Translations under genes and position numbers: made by a program
The notes under the pieces: model-generated
Told to the model about the DNA's origin: nothing
The model's database searches: none
Seen by the model: only the letters and a program-made list of their open reading frames with translations
In this document: positions 15,846-24,654 of the stretch, piece by piece
Numbering within the stretch: position 1 is the first letter of the stretch
Layout of the letters: each line of letters starts with the position of its first letter
Assembly: GCF_900095385.1 (NCBI RefSeq)
Contig: NZ_FMID01000038.1
Coordinates: 1-64,000, forward strand
Direction: 5' to 3'
Origin: Methanoculleus chikugoensis
GTDB taxonomy: Archaea > Halobacteriota > Methanomicrobia > Methanomicrobiales > Methanoculleaceae
Length of the DNA: 64,000 nt

Positions 15846-16846
15846 CTCCGCTTTTTCTTTATATTTTTCTTGAGCCGGTAGTAACTCAGCGGATGGTTGA
15901 CCCGTTCGCAGTCCTTATCCCGGTTGGCGCAGAGCCCGAACGTGCGCATGGTGGCGCACGACGGCGGGGTATACTCGGTGCCGCCCCGGCCGGAGATGTG
16001 CTCCACCTGGTACATCGTCATGTCCGGGTCGAAGTCCGGAGCCCGCGCGAACACGTCCGCTATCTGCGCGACGTTCATCCCGATGGTGTGGAGGAACGCC
16101 GTGATGGCGAACCGACCCATGTGCGTCAGGTTCGTTCCCGCGGTGATCGCCTGGATGAGCGCGCCGATACAGGGCGGGAACGCTTCCTCCCTGACCTCGC
16201 CGAACTGCTCGAGGGCCTGCTGCTGCTGCAGCGCGGCAATCTCGCCCGTCACCGGCGCGAGACGTTCGCAGATCCCCCCCGGAACCCGGAGCGGCAGCTG
16301 GTCGGCGATGATCGCCCGGATCCGTTCCCGGATGAGTTCGTCGATCTCGCCCGGCTCGAGGTTCACGCCTCCCTGCCGGACATCCCGGTTGACGAGCCGC
16401 CAGCGCTTGTCGCGCAGGTGCGGAACCAGTTCGACGTACCGGGTGACCGGCATTGAAACCGCCCGGGTATCGATGCCGACACTCTTGGCAACGAACCGCC
16501 GTATCTCCGGCTCTTCGGCCGCGAGGAAGAAGGATGCGCGTTCGGCCTCGTAGCGGGCAAGGCGGTCGATGAGCGACCGGTCGCCGACGCAGGAGACGAG
16601 CATCCGGGCAAGCGCGTAGCTCGCAATCTCAAGCTCGGGCTTGAGGTTCCGGGTATCTTCGTCCCCAAACTCCTTTTTGAACGTGACCGCGGCAACGACC
16701 CGCTCCTTCGCCCGCTCGAGCGCCGCGGCGCCCGGGCTGCTTCCGAGAAACTCTTCGAGCGACTCGACGTGCCGGCGGGCTAGCTGCTGCGATTCTTTCA
16801 AAAAGGGATATTTGATGAGTTCTTTGCGATCGAGTACTATATCCAT
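15842..16846 (-). CDS. priL: DNA primase large subunit PriL
   Basis: 334 residues. The C-terminal domain carries four conserved cysteines for the primase 4Fe-4S cluster: FPPCIGAL, then SCATMRTFGLC and DKDCERVNHP. The N-terminal half is helical, with the KYPFLKESQQLA start typical of archaeal PriL. It works with the catalytic subunit PriS (not in this window) to start RNA primers. The ATG overlaps the pcn stop codon (TGATG), so it is translationally coupled to the sliding clamp. Length normal. Confidence 0.93.
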   Translation of the reverse strand: MDIVLDRKELIKYPFLKESQQLARRHVESLEEFLGSSPGAAALERAKERVVAAVTFKKEFGDEDTRNLKPELEIASYALARMLVSCVGDRSLIDRLARYEAERASFFLAAEEPEIRRFVAKSVGIDTRAVSMPVTRYVELVPHLRDKRWRLVNRDVRQGGVNLEPGEIDELIRERIRAIIADQLPLRVPGGICERLAPVTGEIAALQQQQALEQFGEVREEAFPPCIGALIQAITAGTNLTHMGRFAITAFLHTIGMNVAQIADVFARAPDFDPDMTMYQVEHISGRGGTEYTPPSCATMRTFGLCANRDKDCERVNHPLSYYRLKKNIKKKRS

Positions 16847-17589
16847 CAATCGGCCTCGATCCGAGGAGCAAGGAGGTACTCGACGCGGCCGTTGCCGTCC
16901 GCAATGTCAAAGACAAACCTTACGGGGTGATCGATGCCGAGGTAGACCTCCACCTTGTCCGCGCGCGCCATGACCCGGCCCATGTCCTTCAGGTAATCGA
17001 TCGAGAAGAGAGAGCGGGCCCGCGCCGGGTTTAACGCGACGAGTTCGTCCTCGCCGAGCGCGAGTTTGATGTGGTCGGTGTCGCCCTCCGCCTCCATGTA
17101 GAAGGTCATGGCATCGGGATCGATCCCGAGCGCGATCTTATCGGAGATGACGGCGGCGGCTTTGATAGCGTTGTTCAGCGCGTCGCCCGGGACGACCGCC
17201 TTGCCGGGGAGGTCGATTCCCGGCGGGTTCGGGTCTTTCCGGATGGTGTTAACGTCAAGGAGCGAGATGGAGTAGCGGTAGCCGCCGAAACTCAGTTCCA
17301 GTTTCCGCTCTTCGTCGAGCAGGTTCAGGGTCAGCGCGTCGCCCTTCCCCATCATCCCGATGATGTTCTTCATCTTTGCGATATCCAGACCCAGCTCCCC
17401 GGCCGTTGCCGAGAAAGAGTTGAACGCCGTGCTCTGGAGTTCCAGGGAGACCATGGCCACGTTTGCGGTATCGACGGAGCGTGTCCGGATCTGGTCCTCG
17501 GCCGTGTGCAGGCGGCATTCCGTCACCAGTGCGGCGATCGCGTCGATGGATTCCCGAAATATTTCTGCGTCAATCGTTGCCTTTAACAT
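16846..17589 (-). CDS. pcn: DNA polymerase sliding clamp (PCNA)
   Basis: 247 residues. Two-domain clamp monomer: MLKATIDAEIFRESIDAI, SVDTANVAMVSLEL, the interdomain connector around residues 115-130, and the C-terminal VRFVFDIADGNGRVEYLLAPRI. It forms a trimeric ring that tethers polymerase, FEN1 and other PIP-box partners. First gene of a pcn-priL operon. A TATA box on the minus strand at 17617-17626 lies about 33 nt before the ATG. Confidence 0.96.
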   Translation of the reverse strand: MLKATIDAEIFRESIDAIAALVTECRLHTAEDQIRTRSVDTANVAMVSLELQSTAFNSFSATAGELGLDIAKMKNIIGMMGKGDALTLNLLDEERKLELSFGGYRYSISLLDVNTIRKDPNPPGIDLPGKAVVPGDALNNAIKAAAVISDKIALGIDPDAMTFYMEAEGDTDHIKLALGEDELVALNPARARSLFSIDYLKDMGRVMARADKVEVYLGIDHPVRFVFDIADGNGRVEYLLAPRIEAD

Positions 17590-17616
17590 TGTGACCCCTT
17601 ATTAAACTCTCGTTGA

Positions 17617-17626
17617 AAGTATATAA
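17617..17626 (-). promoter_or_regulatory. TATA box of the pcn-priL operon
   Basis: Minus-strand ATTATATACT (plus strand AAGTATATAAT). A start point about 26 nt downstream would fall a few bases before the pcn ATG at 17589. Confidence 0.6.
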
Positions 17627-17759
17627 TCACCCTATTCATTATAGTGCTTTACGATCAAAATCGGCAAAAGGCTCATGACGCCGGTCGCGGAGGCGGTCGC
17701 GGCAGAGACCGATCGCCCGTACTCCGGAACCGTATCATTGATGTTTAACAGCATCGAAT

Positions 17760-17772
17760 ACTATACATAATC
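17760..17772 (+). promoter_or_regulatory. TATA box of the rlmE-moaA operon
   Basis: ACTATACATAATC, followed by about 60 nt of leader that ends in a strong GGTGGAGGG ribosome-binding site nine bases before the rlmE ATG. Confidence 0.5.
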
Positions 17773-17834
17773 TTCTTGATTGTGCCGGCGGTGCGGGCAG
17801 CCATCCGTCGACCTCAGGTGGAGGGTAGCTCCTG

Positions 17835-18446
17835 ATGGGTTCTCAATGGACTAAAGACAGCGTCTATCGAAAGGCGATGAAAGCGGGATACCGGGCACGT
17901 GCCGCCTACAAACTGCTGGAGATCCAGCAGCGAAACGGCATCATCAGGCCCGGCGACAACATCGTCGACCTCGGGGCGGCGCCGGGCAGCTGGCTGCAGG
18001 TGCTTCGCGACCTGACCGACGGGAAGGTCATCGGCGTGGATCTCAATCCCATCGCGCCCATGGAAGGCGTCACCACCATCGTCGGGGACTTCACCGACCC
18101 TCTCGTTCAGGAGCGTATCCGCGAGGAGGCCGGCGGCGTCGTCAGCGTCGTGGTCTCCGACGCCTCGCCGAAACTCTCCGGCCAGAAGAGCTACGACCAG
18201 GCCCGTGCAATCGGGCTCGGCGAGGATGCACTGGCGTTTGCCTGCACGATCTTGAAACCCGGCGGCAACATGGTGATCAAGTCGTTCCAGGGCGAGCTCT
18301 TCGGCGAACTGATTGCCGAGGTGAGGAAGCATTTCTATTCCGTCCGGGGCTACAGGACGAAGGCGTCGCGGAAAGGGAGTGCCGAGACCTATATTATTGC
18401 AAAAAATTTCAAAGGAACCTGCGATGGTGCTGAAAGACCCCTATAA
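17835..18446 (+). CDS. rlmE: 23S rRNA 2'-O-methyltransferase RlmE/FtsJ
   Basis: 203 residues. Rossmann SAM site VDLGAAPGSWLQVL and the K-D-K-E catalytic tetrad: Lys26 in AAYKLLE, Asp in VSDASPKLSGQ, Lys in VIKSFQG and Glu in SAETYIIAK. It methylates the ribose of a uridine in the 23S rRNA A-loop. It lacks the C-terminal TRAM domain found in some haloarchaeal homologues. Its last 23 nt overlap the moaA start in another frame. Confidence 0.93.
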   Translation: MGSQWTKDSVYRKAMKAGYRARAAYKLLEIQQRNGIIRPGDNIVDLGAAPGSWLQVLRDLTDGKVIGVDLNPIAPMEGVTTIVGDFTDPLVQERIREEAGGVVSVVVSDASPKLSGQKSYDQARAIGLGEDALAFACTILKPGGNMVIKSFQGELFGELIAEVRKHFYSVRGYRTKASRKGSAETYIIAKNFKGTCDGAERPL

Positions 18447-19302
18447 CCGAACCGTAACCAACCTCAGGATCAGCCTCACCCAGCGGTGCAACCTGCGGTG
18501 CATCTACTGCCACGCCGAGGGCGAGGTGAACCCGGAGGAGCAGATGAGCGCCGAGGATATCGCCGAGCTGATGCGGGTGGGCGTGCAGTTCGGGATCAGG
18601 AGCATCAAGTTCACCGGCGGGGAGCCGTTGCTCCGCCGCGACCTCGTCGATATCATCCGCTCGGTGCCGCCGGGAGTGGAGTCGTCCCTGACGACGAACG
18701 GGACGCTGCTTGCGGCGAAGGCCGCGGATCTCAAAGAGGCCGGGCTTGCACGGGTGAACGTCAGCCTTGACACCCTCCGCCCCGAGCGCTACCGGCAGAT
18801 CACGGGCAAAGACTGTCTTGCGGACGTTCTTGAGGGAATCGACGCGGCGATCGAGGTCGGGCTGACCCCGGTCAAGCTCAACATGGTGCTCCTCGACGGT
18901 ATCAACGAGGACGAACTGGACGACTTCATGGCGTTCGTCCGGAGCAAGCGCGACGTCATCCTCCAGGTCATCGAGCTGATGGAGTTCAACGAGTGCAAGT
19001 TCCACGGGGACGTGGACGGCGTCGAGCAGGACCTGAACGAGCGAGCGAAACGGGTCGTCACCCGCCGGATGCACCACCGCAAGAAGTACTGCCTCGACGG
19101 CGCCGAGGTCGAGGTGGTGCGCCCGCTCCACAACACGGAGTTCTGCGCATTCTGCAACCGCCTGCGCGTGACCTCAGACGGGAAACTCAAGCCCTGCCTT
19201 CTCCGGAGCGACAACCTGATCGATATCCGGGGCAAGCACGGCAAGGAACTCGAAGATGCCTTCCGCGAAGCCGTCGGCAGGCGAAAGCCGTTCTTTACGT
19301 AA
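18424..19302 (+). CDS. moaA: GTP 3',8-cyclase MoaA
   Basis: 292 residues. Radical-SAM motif CNLRCIYC (Cys22, 26, 29) at the N-terminus, GGEPLLR for SAM binding, and the second 4Fe-4S site near the C-terminus (FCAFCNRLRVTSDG followed by CLL). It turns GTP into 3',8-cyclo-GTP, the first step of molybdopterin/tungstopterin synthesis, needed for formylmethanofuran dehydrogenase in methanogens. The ATG at 18424 is used; the frame continues upstream inside rlmE. It ends directly before a perfect 24-nt palindrome that may stop transcription. Confidence 0.93.
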   Translation: MVLKDPYNRTVTNLRISLTQRCNLRCIYCHAEGEVNPEEQMSAEDIAELMRVGVQFGIRSIKFTGGEPLLRRDLVDIIRSVPPGVESSLTTNGTLLAAKAADLKEAGLARVNVSLDTLRPERYRQITGKDCLADVLEGIDAAIEVGLTPVKLNMVLLDGINEDELDDFMAFVRSKRDVILQVIELMEFNECKFHGDVDGVEQDLNERAKRVVTRRMHHRKKYCLDGAEVEVVRPLHNTEFCAFCNRLRVTSDGKLKPCLLRSDNLIDIRGKHGKELEDAFREAVGRRKPFFT

Positions 19303-19307
19303 GCGAT

Positions 19308-19331
19308 GTTCGGCCGCGATCGCGGCCGAAC
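19308..19331 (+). terminator. Perfect 24-nt palindrome after moaA
   Basis: GTTCGGCCGC-GATC-GCGGCCGAAC starts 6 nt after the moaA stop codon. It forms a ten-base-pair stem and is the probable end of the rlmE-moaA transcript, or the first hairpin of the neighbouring repeat cluster. Confidence 0.55.
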
Positions 19332-19440
19332 GGAGCTTGAGAAAATTGCGCAGCAATTTTCGATGCGCGACTGGCCGGAGGGCAGGAGCGTGAGCACCGG
19401 AGGTGCGAAGGCGATGTTCGGTCTTCTCGAACTCCGGCCC
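19332..19440 (+). repeat. Hairpin cluster related to 4182-4290
   Basis: GAGCTTGAGAAAATTGC-GCA-GCAATTTTCGA (stem 19341-19361) and GTGAGCACC-GGA-GGTGCGA (19390-19408). The framing words GAGCTTGAGAAA...TTTCGA and GAGCACCG.AGGTGCGA also frame hairpins on the minus strand at about 4200-4290. The stem bases differ between loci while the pairing is kept. Confidence 0.6.
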
Positions 19441-19578
19441 TGTGACCCGTCATTACTCGAAGACCACCGGCCATCTCACACTCCGATTCGGTAGAACAGA
19501 GCCCCCACCGCCCCGTATCACCGCCATTGTTACCTGGAAGGAATACTTTTTGTACCTCTCTCCCCAATAGGAGAGAAT

Positions 19579-20088
19579 ATGCTGGAAATGAACGAGTACG
19601 TCCGCGTCATGCAGAAGTTGTACAGCAAATCGCTGATCCTGGAGAGCCCCGCCGAGTTCCATCCGGTCCTGCACTTCTACTTCACCGATGCCCTCGCCCA
19701 CATCGACTACACGCTCAGCACGCTCGCCTACAACTACATGTCGCCCCGGAACATCATGAGCGTGGAATACATGCGGTGGCGTCTGGACGAGGAGAAGGTC
19801 GGCGACCGGGTGCACTTCCCCGGGTTCGTCAACTGGCTCAAAGAGGAGCAGCCGGAGAAGTACGAGGCGCTCCCGATGCTCTGGACCGGCGTCTACGACA
19901 ACGACGACCCCGCCCAGTACCGGAGTTTCCGGATCGTGCTCAACCCCGACGACAAGAGGGCAATTCCGGCTGATTACCTCTCGACGTTCATCGACGAGTT
20001 CTTCGATCCGAAGTTCATCAAACAACTCTATAAAACCTCGTCGCTTGCCCGGCTCTTCGACGAATATATCCGGAACAGGCCGGCATAA
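19579..20088 (+). CDS. Conserved hypothetical protein
   Basis: 169 residues, soluble, acidic, rich in Tyr and Phe, without signal peptide or metal motif. Parts that look structured are FYFTDALAHIDYTLSTLAYN and EYMRWRLDEEKVGDRVHFPG. A GGAGAG ribosome-binding site lies before ATG 19579; a second ATG at 19588 is possible. It is followed 12 nt later by the M20 peptidase and is probably co-transcribed with it. Family not recognised and function unknown. Confidence 0.75.
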   Translation: MLEMNEYVRVMQKLYSKSLILESPAEFHPVLHFYFTDALAHIDYTLSTLAYNYMSPRNIMSVEYMRWRLDEEKVGDRVHFPGFVNWLKEEQPEKYEALPMLWTGVYDNDDPAQYRSFRIVLNPDDKRAIPADYLSTFIDEFFDPKFIKQLYKTSSLARLFDEYIRNRPA

Positions 20089-20100
20089 GGTGACCGCTCT

Positions 20101-21267
20101 ATGGATGTCGCCCGACTCGCTTCTGCGCTCATCCGGATCAGGAGCGAGAACCCCCCGGGGAGCACGGCGGATGTCGTCGCGTTCATCGGAGAGTTCTTCG
20201 ACTCCCTCGGGGTGAAGAACCGCATCGTCTCCCATCCCGGCGGGCGGGAGAACCTCGTCACGACCGGGGCCGGTTCCCGGCTCCTCCTCTGCGGCCACGT
20301 CGACGTCGTCCCCGCCATCCCCGACGACTGGACGCACGACCCCCATAGCGGGGAGGTTGCCGACGGTTACGTCTGGGGGAGAGGCGCCACCGATATGAAA
20401 GGGGGATGCGCCGCCCTCCTCATCGCCTGCCGCGACCTCATCGAGAGCGGGGTGGAGCCGGACGTCCAGTTCGCCTTCGTCTGCGACGAGGAGACCGGCG
20501 GGGAGCACGGAATCCGGTCGCTGCTTGCACAGGGCCTGCTCGAACCCCGCGAATGCCTGATCGCCGAACCGACGCCGGAGACCAGCCCGGCCGTCGGCCA
20601 GAAAGGCCTCTACCGGGTCGACCTCTCCTTCCGCGGCAGGCCGGGCCACAGTTCCCTCTACCCCCTGGTCGGGAAGAGCGCTGTCATGGCGGCGTTTGAC
20701 CTGATCGGGTATTTGCGGGAGGTTCACGCCCGTCCGTTCCCCGTCGGCGAAGACCTGCGGCCGCTCATCGACCAGTCCGCACGGGTCTTCTCCGAGATCT
20801 TCGGGATCGAGGGAGGGGACGATATCCTCACGAGGGTGATGTTCAACCCGGGCCGCATCGAAGGCGGCGAGAAGGCGAACATCGTGGCGGAGCAGTGTCG
20901 GATGGAACTCGACATCCGGGTGCCGTGGGGCTGCTCCCTTGACGAACTCCGGAAGGGCATCGCCGAACATGCACCGGACGCCGTGATACGCGAGACGGAC
21001 GTGGCCGAGCCGACCCTGACGCCTCCGGACGCCCGGATCGTCCGGACGGTCTCCCGCGAGGTGGAGCGGGTCTACGGGACGGTGACGCCGTTTCTCCAGT
21101 GGGCGGCAAGCGACGCGAAGTACCTTCGCGACGTGGGGTTCGACGTCGTTGAGTACGGCCCGGGGGAGATCCCGACGCTGCACGCGGTGGACGAGCGGGT
21201 TTCGTTAGAGCAGCTCGAGAAGGCGGTGGATGTCTACCGGGGGGTTATCCGGGAGTACTCGGGGTGA
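20101..21267 (+). CDS. M20 family metallopeptidase (DapE/ArgE-like)
   Basis: 388 residues. The zinc-binding residues of the M20 family are present: LLCGHVDVVPAI (His, Asp), WGRGATDMKGGCAAL (bridging Asp) and CDEETGGEHG (catalytic Glu and Glu ligand). The dimerisation/lid domain begins near GQKGLYRVDLSFRGRPGHSS. Possible substrates are N-succinyl-diaminopimelate, N-acetylornithine or a dipeptide; sequence alone does not decide. With dapA and dapB nearby a desuccinylase role is tempting, but methanogens generally use the DapL route. The last 28 nt are repeated 62 nt downstream. Confidence 0.85.
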   Translation: MDVARLASALIRIRSENPPGSTADVVAFIGEFFDSLGVKNRIVSHPGGRENLVTTGAGSRLLLCGHVDVVPAIPDDWTHDPHSGEVADGYVWGRGATDMKGGCAALLIACRDLIESGVEPDVQFAFVCDEETGGEHGIRSLLAQGLLEPRECLIAEPTPETSPAVGQKGLYRVDLSFRGRPGHSSLYPLVGKSAVMAAFDLIGYLREVHARPFPVGEDLRPLIDQSARVFSEIFGIEGGDDILTRVMFNPGRIEGGEKANIVAEQCRMELDIRVPWGCSLDELRKGIAEHAPDAVIRETDVAEPTLTPPDARIVRTVSREVERVYGTVTPFLQWAASDAKYLRDVGFDVVEYGPGEIPTLHAVDERVSLEQLEKAVDVYRGVIREYSG

Positions 21268-21302
21268 CCGGCGGCTGCAGCAAACCGTCGGCTGCTGGAG
21301 AT

Positions 21303-21331
21303 GGGTTATCCGGGCGTACTCGGGGTGACCC
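21303..21331 (+). repeat. Direct repeat of the M20 peptidase 3' end
   Basis: The sequence GGGTTATCCGGG.GTACTCG and the following GGGTGACC occur at about 21241-21269, where they encode the last codons and stop, and again here with one mismatch. This looks like a small tandem-like duplication after the gene. Confidence 0.7.
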
Positions 21332-21440
21332 CCTCCCACTGACGCGGCGCACCCGGATCTCAACCCTGCTGCCCCCCAATCCTCCATCTTCTCGTCTCGA
21401 TCCAGTTGAGGAAGCAGTCGGATCCTGACCGCTCAGATCT

Positions 21441-22385
21441 TCATGCACCCTTGAGAGCATCGAAAGAGAGTTTCGAGAAGATGAAGCCCAGCACTAGGGC
21501 GAAATACATCGAGACCATGCGATCAACAAGGACGATAGCGATCGCCGTGACCGAGGGAACGCCCATGGCCGTGATGAAGTAGCTCAGCGAGCCCTCCATC
21601 GCCCCCACGCCGAGAGGTATCTGCGAGACAAGCCCGATAATGAAGGCAAGGCTCATCAAGATCGATAACTGAATCGGGTTTACGAGAAAGCCGAATGCCA
21701 GTGCTACACACCAGAGCCGGGCAAACTCCAGAACCAGTGAGAGCAGCGTTATCAGGAAGACTACCAAGATCTTGGAAAGCGGCATCTTCCGGATGTGCAG
21801 GTTGGGCTCCAGTTCTCTCTTCTCAATAGGCAGCCTGACCAGAACCTTCTCCGCCAGCCCCATGAAGAAATCTGCTTTGTAGTAGAGAACCAGCAACAGG
21901 AACAGCACCAGCAGAGTGAACTCGAGCACAATTACCGTCACGGCCTTGAGCTGGATCATGACGATGCCGGCAGCAACCAGGAAGAGGATGGTTAATTCGA
22001 AAAAACGCTCGTAAAAGAGCATGGATATCCCATCCAGAAACTGCACGCCGTACCTGCGGTTCATGAAGTACGCTTTGTAGAGGTCGCCGACCTTTCCGGG
22101 AGTAATATTCGCAAAAAACAGGCTGGATACACTCACCAGGGAGGCATCGTACCATGATATCTCTTGATAATAGTATCTGCTAAGGTACTTCCAGCGATAG
22201 ACTTTCGATCCTATATTTGCAATAGAGAGCAGAAACGCCAGGGTAAACAGAGGAATGCTGATTGTTGTAATAATCCAGAGGTTGCCGATGATGCCTGACT
22301 GCAGGATGAAATATGCCAGGATCACGAGACCGATCAAGAGGAGCAGTAACTGAATGAATCCCTGGCGAGATACGTGAAACTTCAT
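21441..22385 (-). CDS. Flippase-like membrane protein (LPG synthase TM/UPF0104 family)
   Basis: 314 residues with about eight membrane helices. Family words are ANITPGKVGDLYKAYFM, FYERFFEL and SQIPLGVGAMEGSLSYF, which match the lysylphosphatidylglycerol synthetase transmembrane superfamily found in many archaeal glycolipid or polysaccharide loci. Proposed roles are lipid-linked glycan export or membrane lipid modification, unproven here. The ATG at 22385 has GAGGATG just upstream. Base composition is clearly more AT-rich than the surrounding housekeeping genes, as for the next two genes, suggesting acquisition as an envelope cluster. Confidence 0.8.
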   Translation of the reverse strand: MKFHVSRQGFIQLLLLLIGLVILAYFILQSGIIGNLWIITTISIPLFTLAFLLSIANIGSKVYRWKYLSRYYYQEISWYDASLVSVSSLFFANITPGKVGDLYKAYFMNRRYGVQFLDGISMLFYERFFELTILFLVAAGIVMIQLKAVTVIVLEFTLLVLFLLLVLYYKADFFMGLAEKVLVRLPIEKRELEPNLHIRKMPLSKILVVFLITLLSLVLEFARLWCVALAFGFLVNPIQLSILMSLAFIIGLVSQIPLGVGAMEGSLSYFITAMGVPSVTAIAIVLVDRMVSMYFALVLGFIFSKLSFDALKGA

Positions 22386-22703
22386 GGCATCCTCAGGACT
22401 CCGAGGCTCTCTGGAGGTCGTCACCTAATTTCCTGCTCTCCGGCTGGCTGTACCTCACATCCAGAGAACATATCCCAGCCAGAGAAATTTCGGGATGCCC
22501 TCTCCGGGAACAGGATAGTTCAACGGGCATGGGTCATATACATTGTATGTCTCTTTGATACATTAAGCCAGCGAAGATATCCACCGAGAATCGGATTTTA
22601 TGCATATCAACGCCTCTCCGTGTAAAAGCTATTCAATCGCCTAGGGTTTATCAGGTCAGGATGCCAATGATAATTAATCCATGCAGCTTACGGAGGATAT
22701 CTG

Positions 22704-23435
22704 ATGATCTCCATAGTCATTCCACTCTACAACGAGAGAGACAACATACTGACGTACAGGGATGAGCTTTTTCCAAAGATCGATCGTATTGCGGGTGCTA
22801 CGGGGGAATCCTTCCAATATGTTATGGTTGACGATGGGAGTCGTGACGATACATATCCGTTGCTGCAGGGCCTCGCTCGCGAACGATCCGACGTTATCGC
22901 GGTGACCAATGGAACAAATAAAGGTATGGGAGCGGCGATAAAGCACGGCCTGCAGTACTGTAAAGGCGATCTTGTTGTAACCATGGACTCGGACCTCACT
23001 TTTCGTCCGGAGGATGTCGAAGCCCTTATCGCCGCATACCGGGCGTCGCATCCGGATTGCGTATCGGGATCTCCGTACCTCAAACAGGGATTAATGGAGG
23101 AGGTCAGTTTTATCCGGTTTCTGCCGAGCAAAGTAGTGAACACGCTGTACCAGATCCTGCTTGGTGCGAAAATCACCTGTGTAAGCCCCATCTTCCGGCT
23201 CTACAGGAAGGACGTCCTTGACGAGATACGCATACAGAGCAATAACTTTGAGATCAACGCCGAGATACTGGCCAAACTGATCCTGAGCGGCAGATCGGTG
23301 GTGGAAGTCCCAGTCGTACTCCATACGCGCAGGTACGGCGAATCGAAGATCAACGTCAGCAAGGAGATCCGGAACCATGTGCGGCTTCTGACCAAGATCT
23401 TCAAGATTCGAGTTTTCAAAGGGAACTGGGACTGA
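22704..23435 (+). CDS. Family 2 glycosyltransferase (dolichol-phosphate sugar synthase-like)
   Basis: 243 residues. GT-A fold with VIPLYNERDNI at the N-terminus, the nucleotide-sugar DDGSRDDT motif, VVTMDSDLTFRPED (metal-binding DXD-like) and a C-terminal HTRRYGESKINV typical of dolichyl-phosphate mannose/glucose synthases. No membrane helices, so it acts at the cytoplasmic face of the membrane. It probably makes a lipid-linked sugar donor for the envelope. GGAGG lies eight bases before ATG. Divergent from the flippase gene across a 318-nt AT-rich gap. Confidence 0.85.
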   Translation: MISIVIPLYNERDNILTYRDELFPKIDRIAGATGESFQYVMVDDGSRDDTYPLLQGLARERSDVIAVTNGTNKGMGAAIKHGLQYCKGDLVVTMDSDLTFRPEDVEALIAAYRASHPDCVSGSPYLKQGLMEEVSFIRFLPSKVVNTLYQILLGAKITCVSPIFRLYRKDVLDEIRIQSNNFEINAEILAKLILSGRSVVEVPVVLHTRRYGESKINVSKEIRNHVRLLTKIFKIRVFKGNWD

Positions 23436-23501
23436 TGCGGATCGGATTTTGCGTCGGTCTCGCCGCACAACAAAAATCATGACACCCAGAGGTGATATAG
23501 C

Positions 23502-24581
23502 ATGCACGTTGCTGTTGTTCTTGGAACCCGCCCCGAGATCATTAAGATGTCCCCCATCATCCGGTATTGCGAGGAACTCGACCTAGACTACTCTCTCATC
23601 CATACCGGCCAGCACTACTCGTATGAGATGGATGCAGCATTTTTTCACGATCTCAAACTGCCGAAACCCGGGCATAAGCTGAATGTAGGATCAGGGACGC
23701 ATGCCGAGCAGACGGGTAAGATTATGGTCGGCCTGGAGCGCATCCTTATCCACGATAGACCCGACGTTGTGCTCGTACAGGGTGACACCAACACGGTTCT
23801 GGGTTCGGCGTTATCTGCTGCGAAGTTGAACGTAGACGTCGGGCATGTGGAAGCCGGATTACGGAGTTGGGATAGAACGATGCCTGAAGAGATTAACCGC
23901 ATCCTAACAGACCATTTATCGAGATACCTGTTTGCCCCTACAGAGAAGGCACGGACCAACCTTCTGCAGGAGGGAATCGACGGGGAGAAAATTCGGGTAA
24001 CTGGAAACACTGTCGTCGATGCGGTTCTTCAGAATATCGAGATTGCAGAGCAGCGATCGCACATTCTTCACGATCTCGATCTGGAACCGGGGAAATACTT
24101 TTTACTCACTGCTCATAGGCAGGAGAACGTCGACGATCGTGCGAAATTGGAGAACCTGATCGTTGCAATGCAGGATCTCTATTCGATCTACGGGCTCCCG
24201 ATACTGTTCCCCGCGCATCCGCGTACATTGAAGCGCCTCAATGAGTTTGGCCTGCCAGTACCGGAGGGCGTATACGTACTCGAACCACAGGGATATCTGG
24301 AATTTCTGCTCTTAGAAAAATCCGCAAGGGCTATCCTGACGGACTCCGGCGGCATCCAGGAAGAGGCATGCATATTGCATGTTCCCTGCATAACGTTGCG
24401 GGAGAATACGGAACGGCCCGAGGCTCTTGATACTGGGGGAAACATCCTCGCAGGGACTGAACCCAAACGGATTTTACAGGCCGTGTCAACCACGCTGTCG
24501 ACCGAGGCGACATGGATGAATCCTTTCGGTGACGGGCAGTCGGGTAAAAGGATTATAGAGGTGCTTCTCAGCGACCGATAG
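23502..24581 (+). CDS. wecB: UDP-N-acetylglucosamine 2-epimerase (non-hydrolysing)
   Basis: 359 residues. LGTRPEIIKMSPIIR at the start, GDTNTVLGSALSA, HVEAGLRSWDRTMPEEINR and TDSGGIQEEACIL are the signature blocks of WecB. It interconverts UDP-GlcNAc and UDP-ManNAc, precursor of ManNAc-uronate in archaeal surface glycans. A near-perfect ribosome-binding site (AGAGGTGATA) precedes ATG. The usual partner, a ManNAc dehydrogenase (WecC), is not in the window. Same AT-richer composition as the two neighbouring glycan genes. Confidence 0.92.
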   Translation: MHVAVVLGTRPEIIKMSPIIRYCEELDLDYSLIHTGQHYSYEMDAAFFHDLKLPKPGHKLNVGSGTHAEQTGKIMVGLERILIHDRPDVVLVQGDTNTVLGSALSAAKLNVDVGHVEAGLRSWDRTMPEEINRILTDHLSRYLFAPTEKARTNLLQEGIDGEKIRVTGNTVVDAVLQNIEIAEQRSHILHDLDLEPGKYFLLTAHRQENVDDRAKLENLIVAMQDLYSIYGLPILFPAHPRTLKRLNEFGLPVPEGVYVLEPQGYLEFLLLEKSARAILTDSGGIQEEACILHVPCITLRENTERPEALDTGGNILAGTEPKRILQAVSTTLSTEATWMNPFGDGQSGKRIIEVLLSDR

Positions 24582-24654
24582 TGTCGTCCGCCGTTTTTCC
24601 GGTCTATGTTTTTCACCGGCAGAGCCGCAGGGCGCAGTCATCGTAACCACCCCT

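Noticed and set aside
19453-21183. 576-codon frame antisense to the M20 peptidase and upstream gene
   Set aside because: It crosses two supported genes and has no domain.
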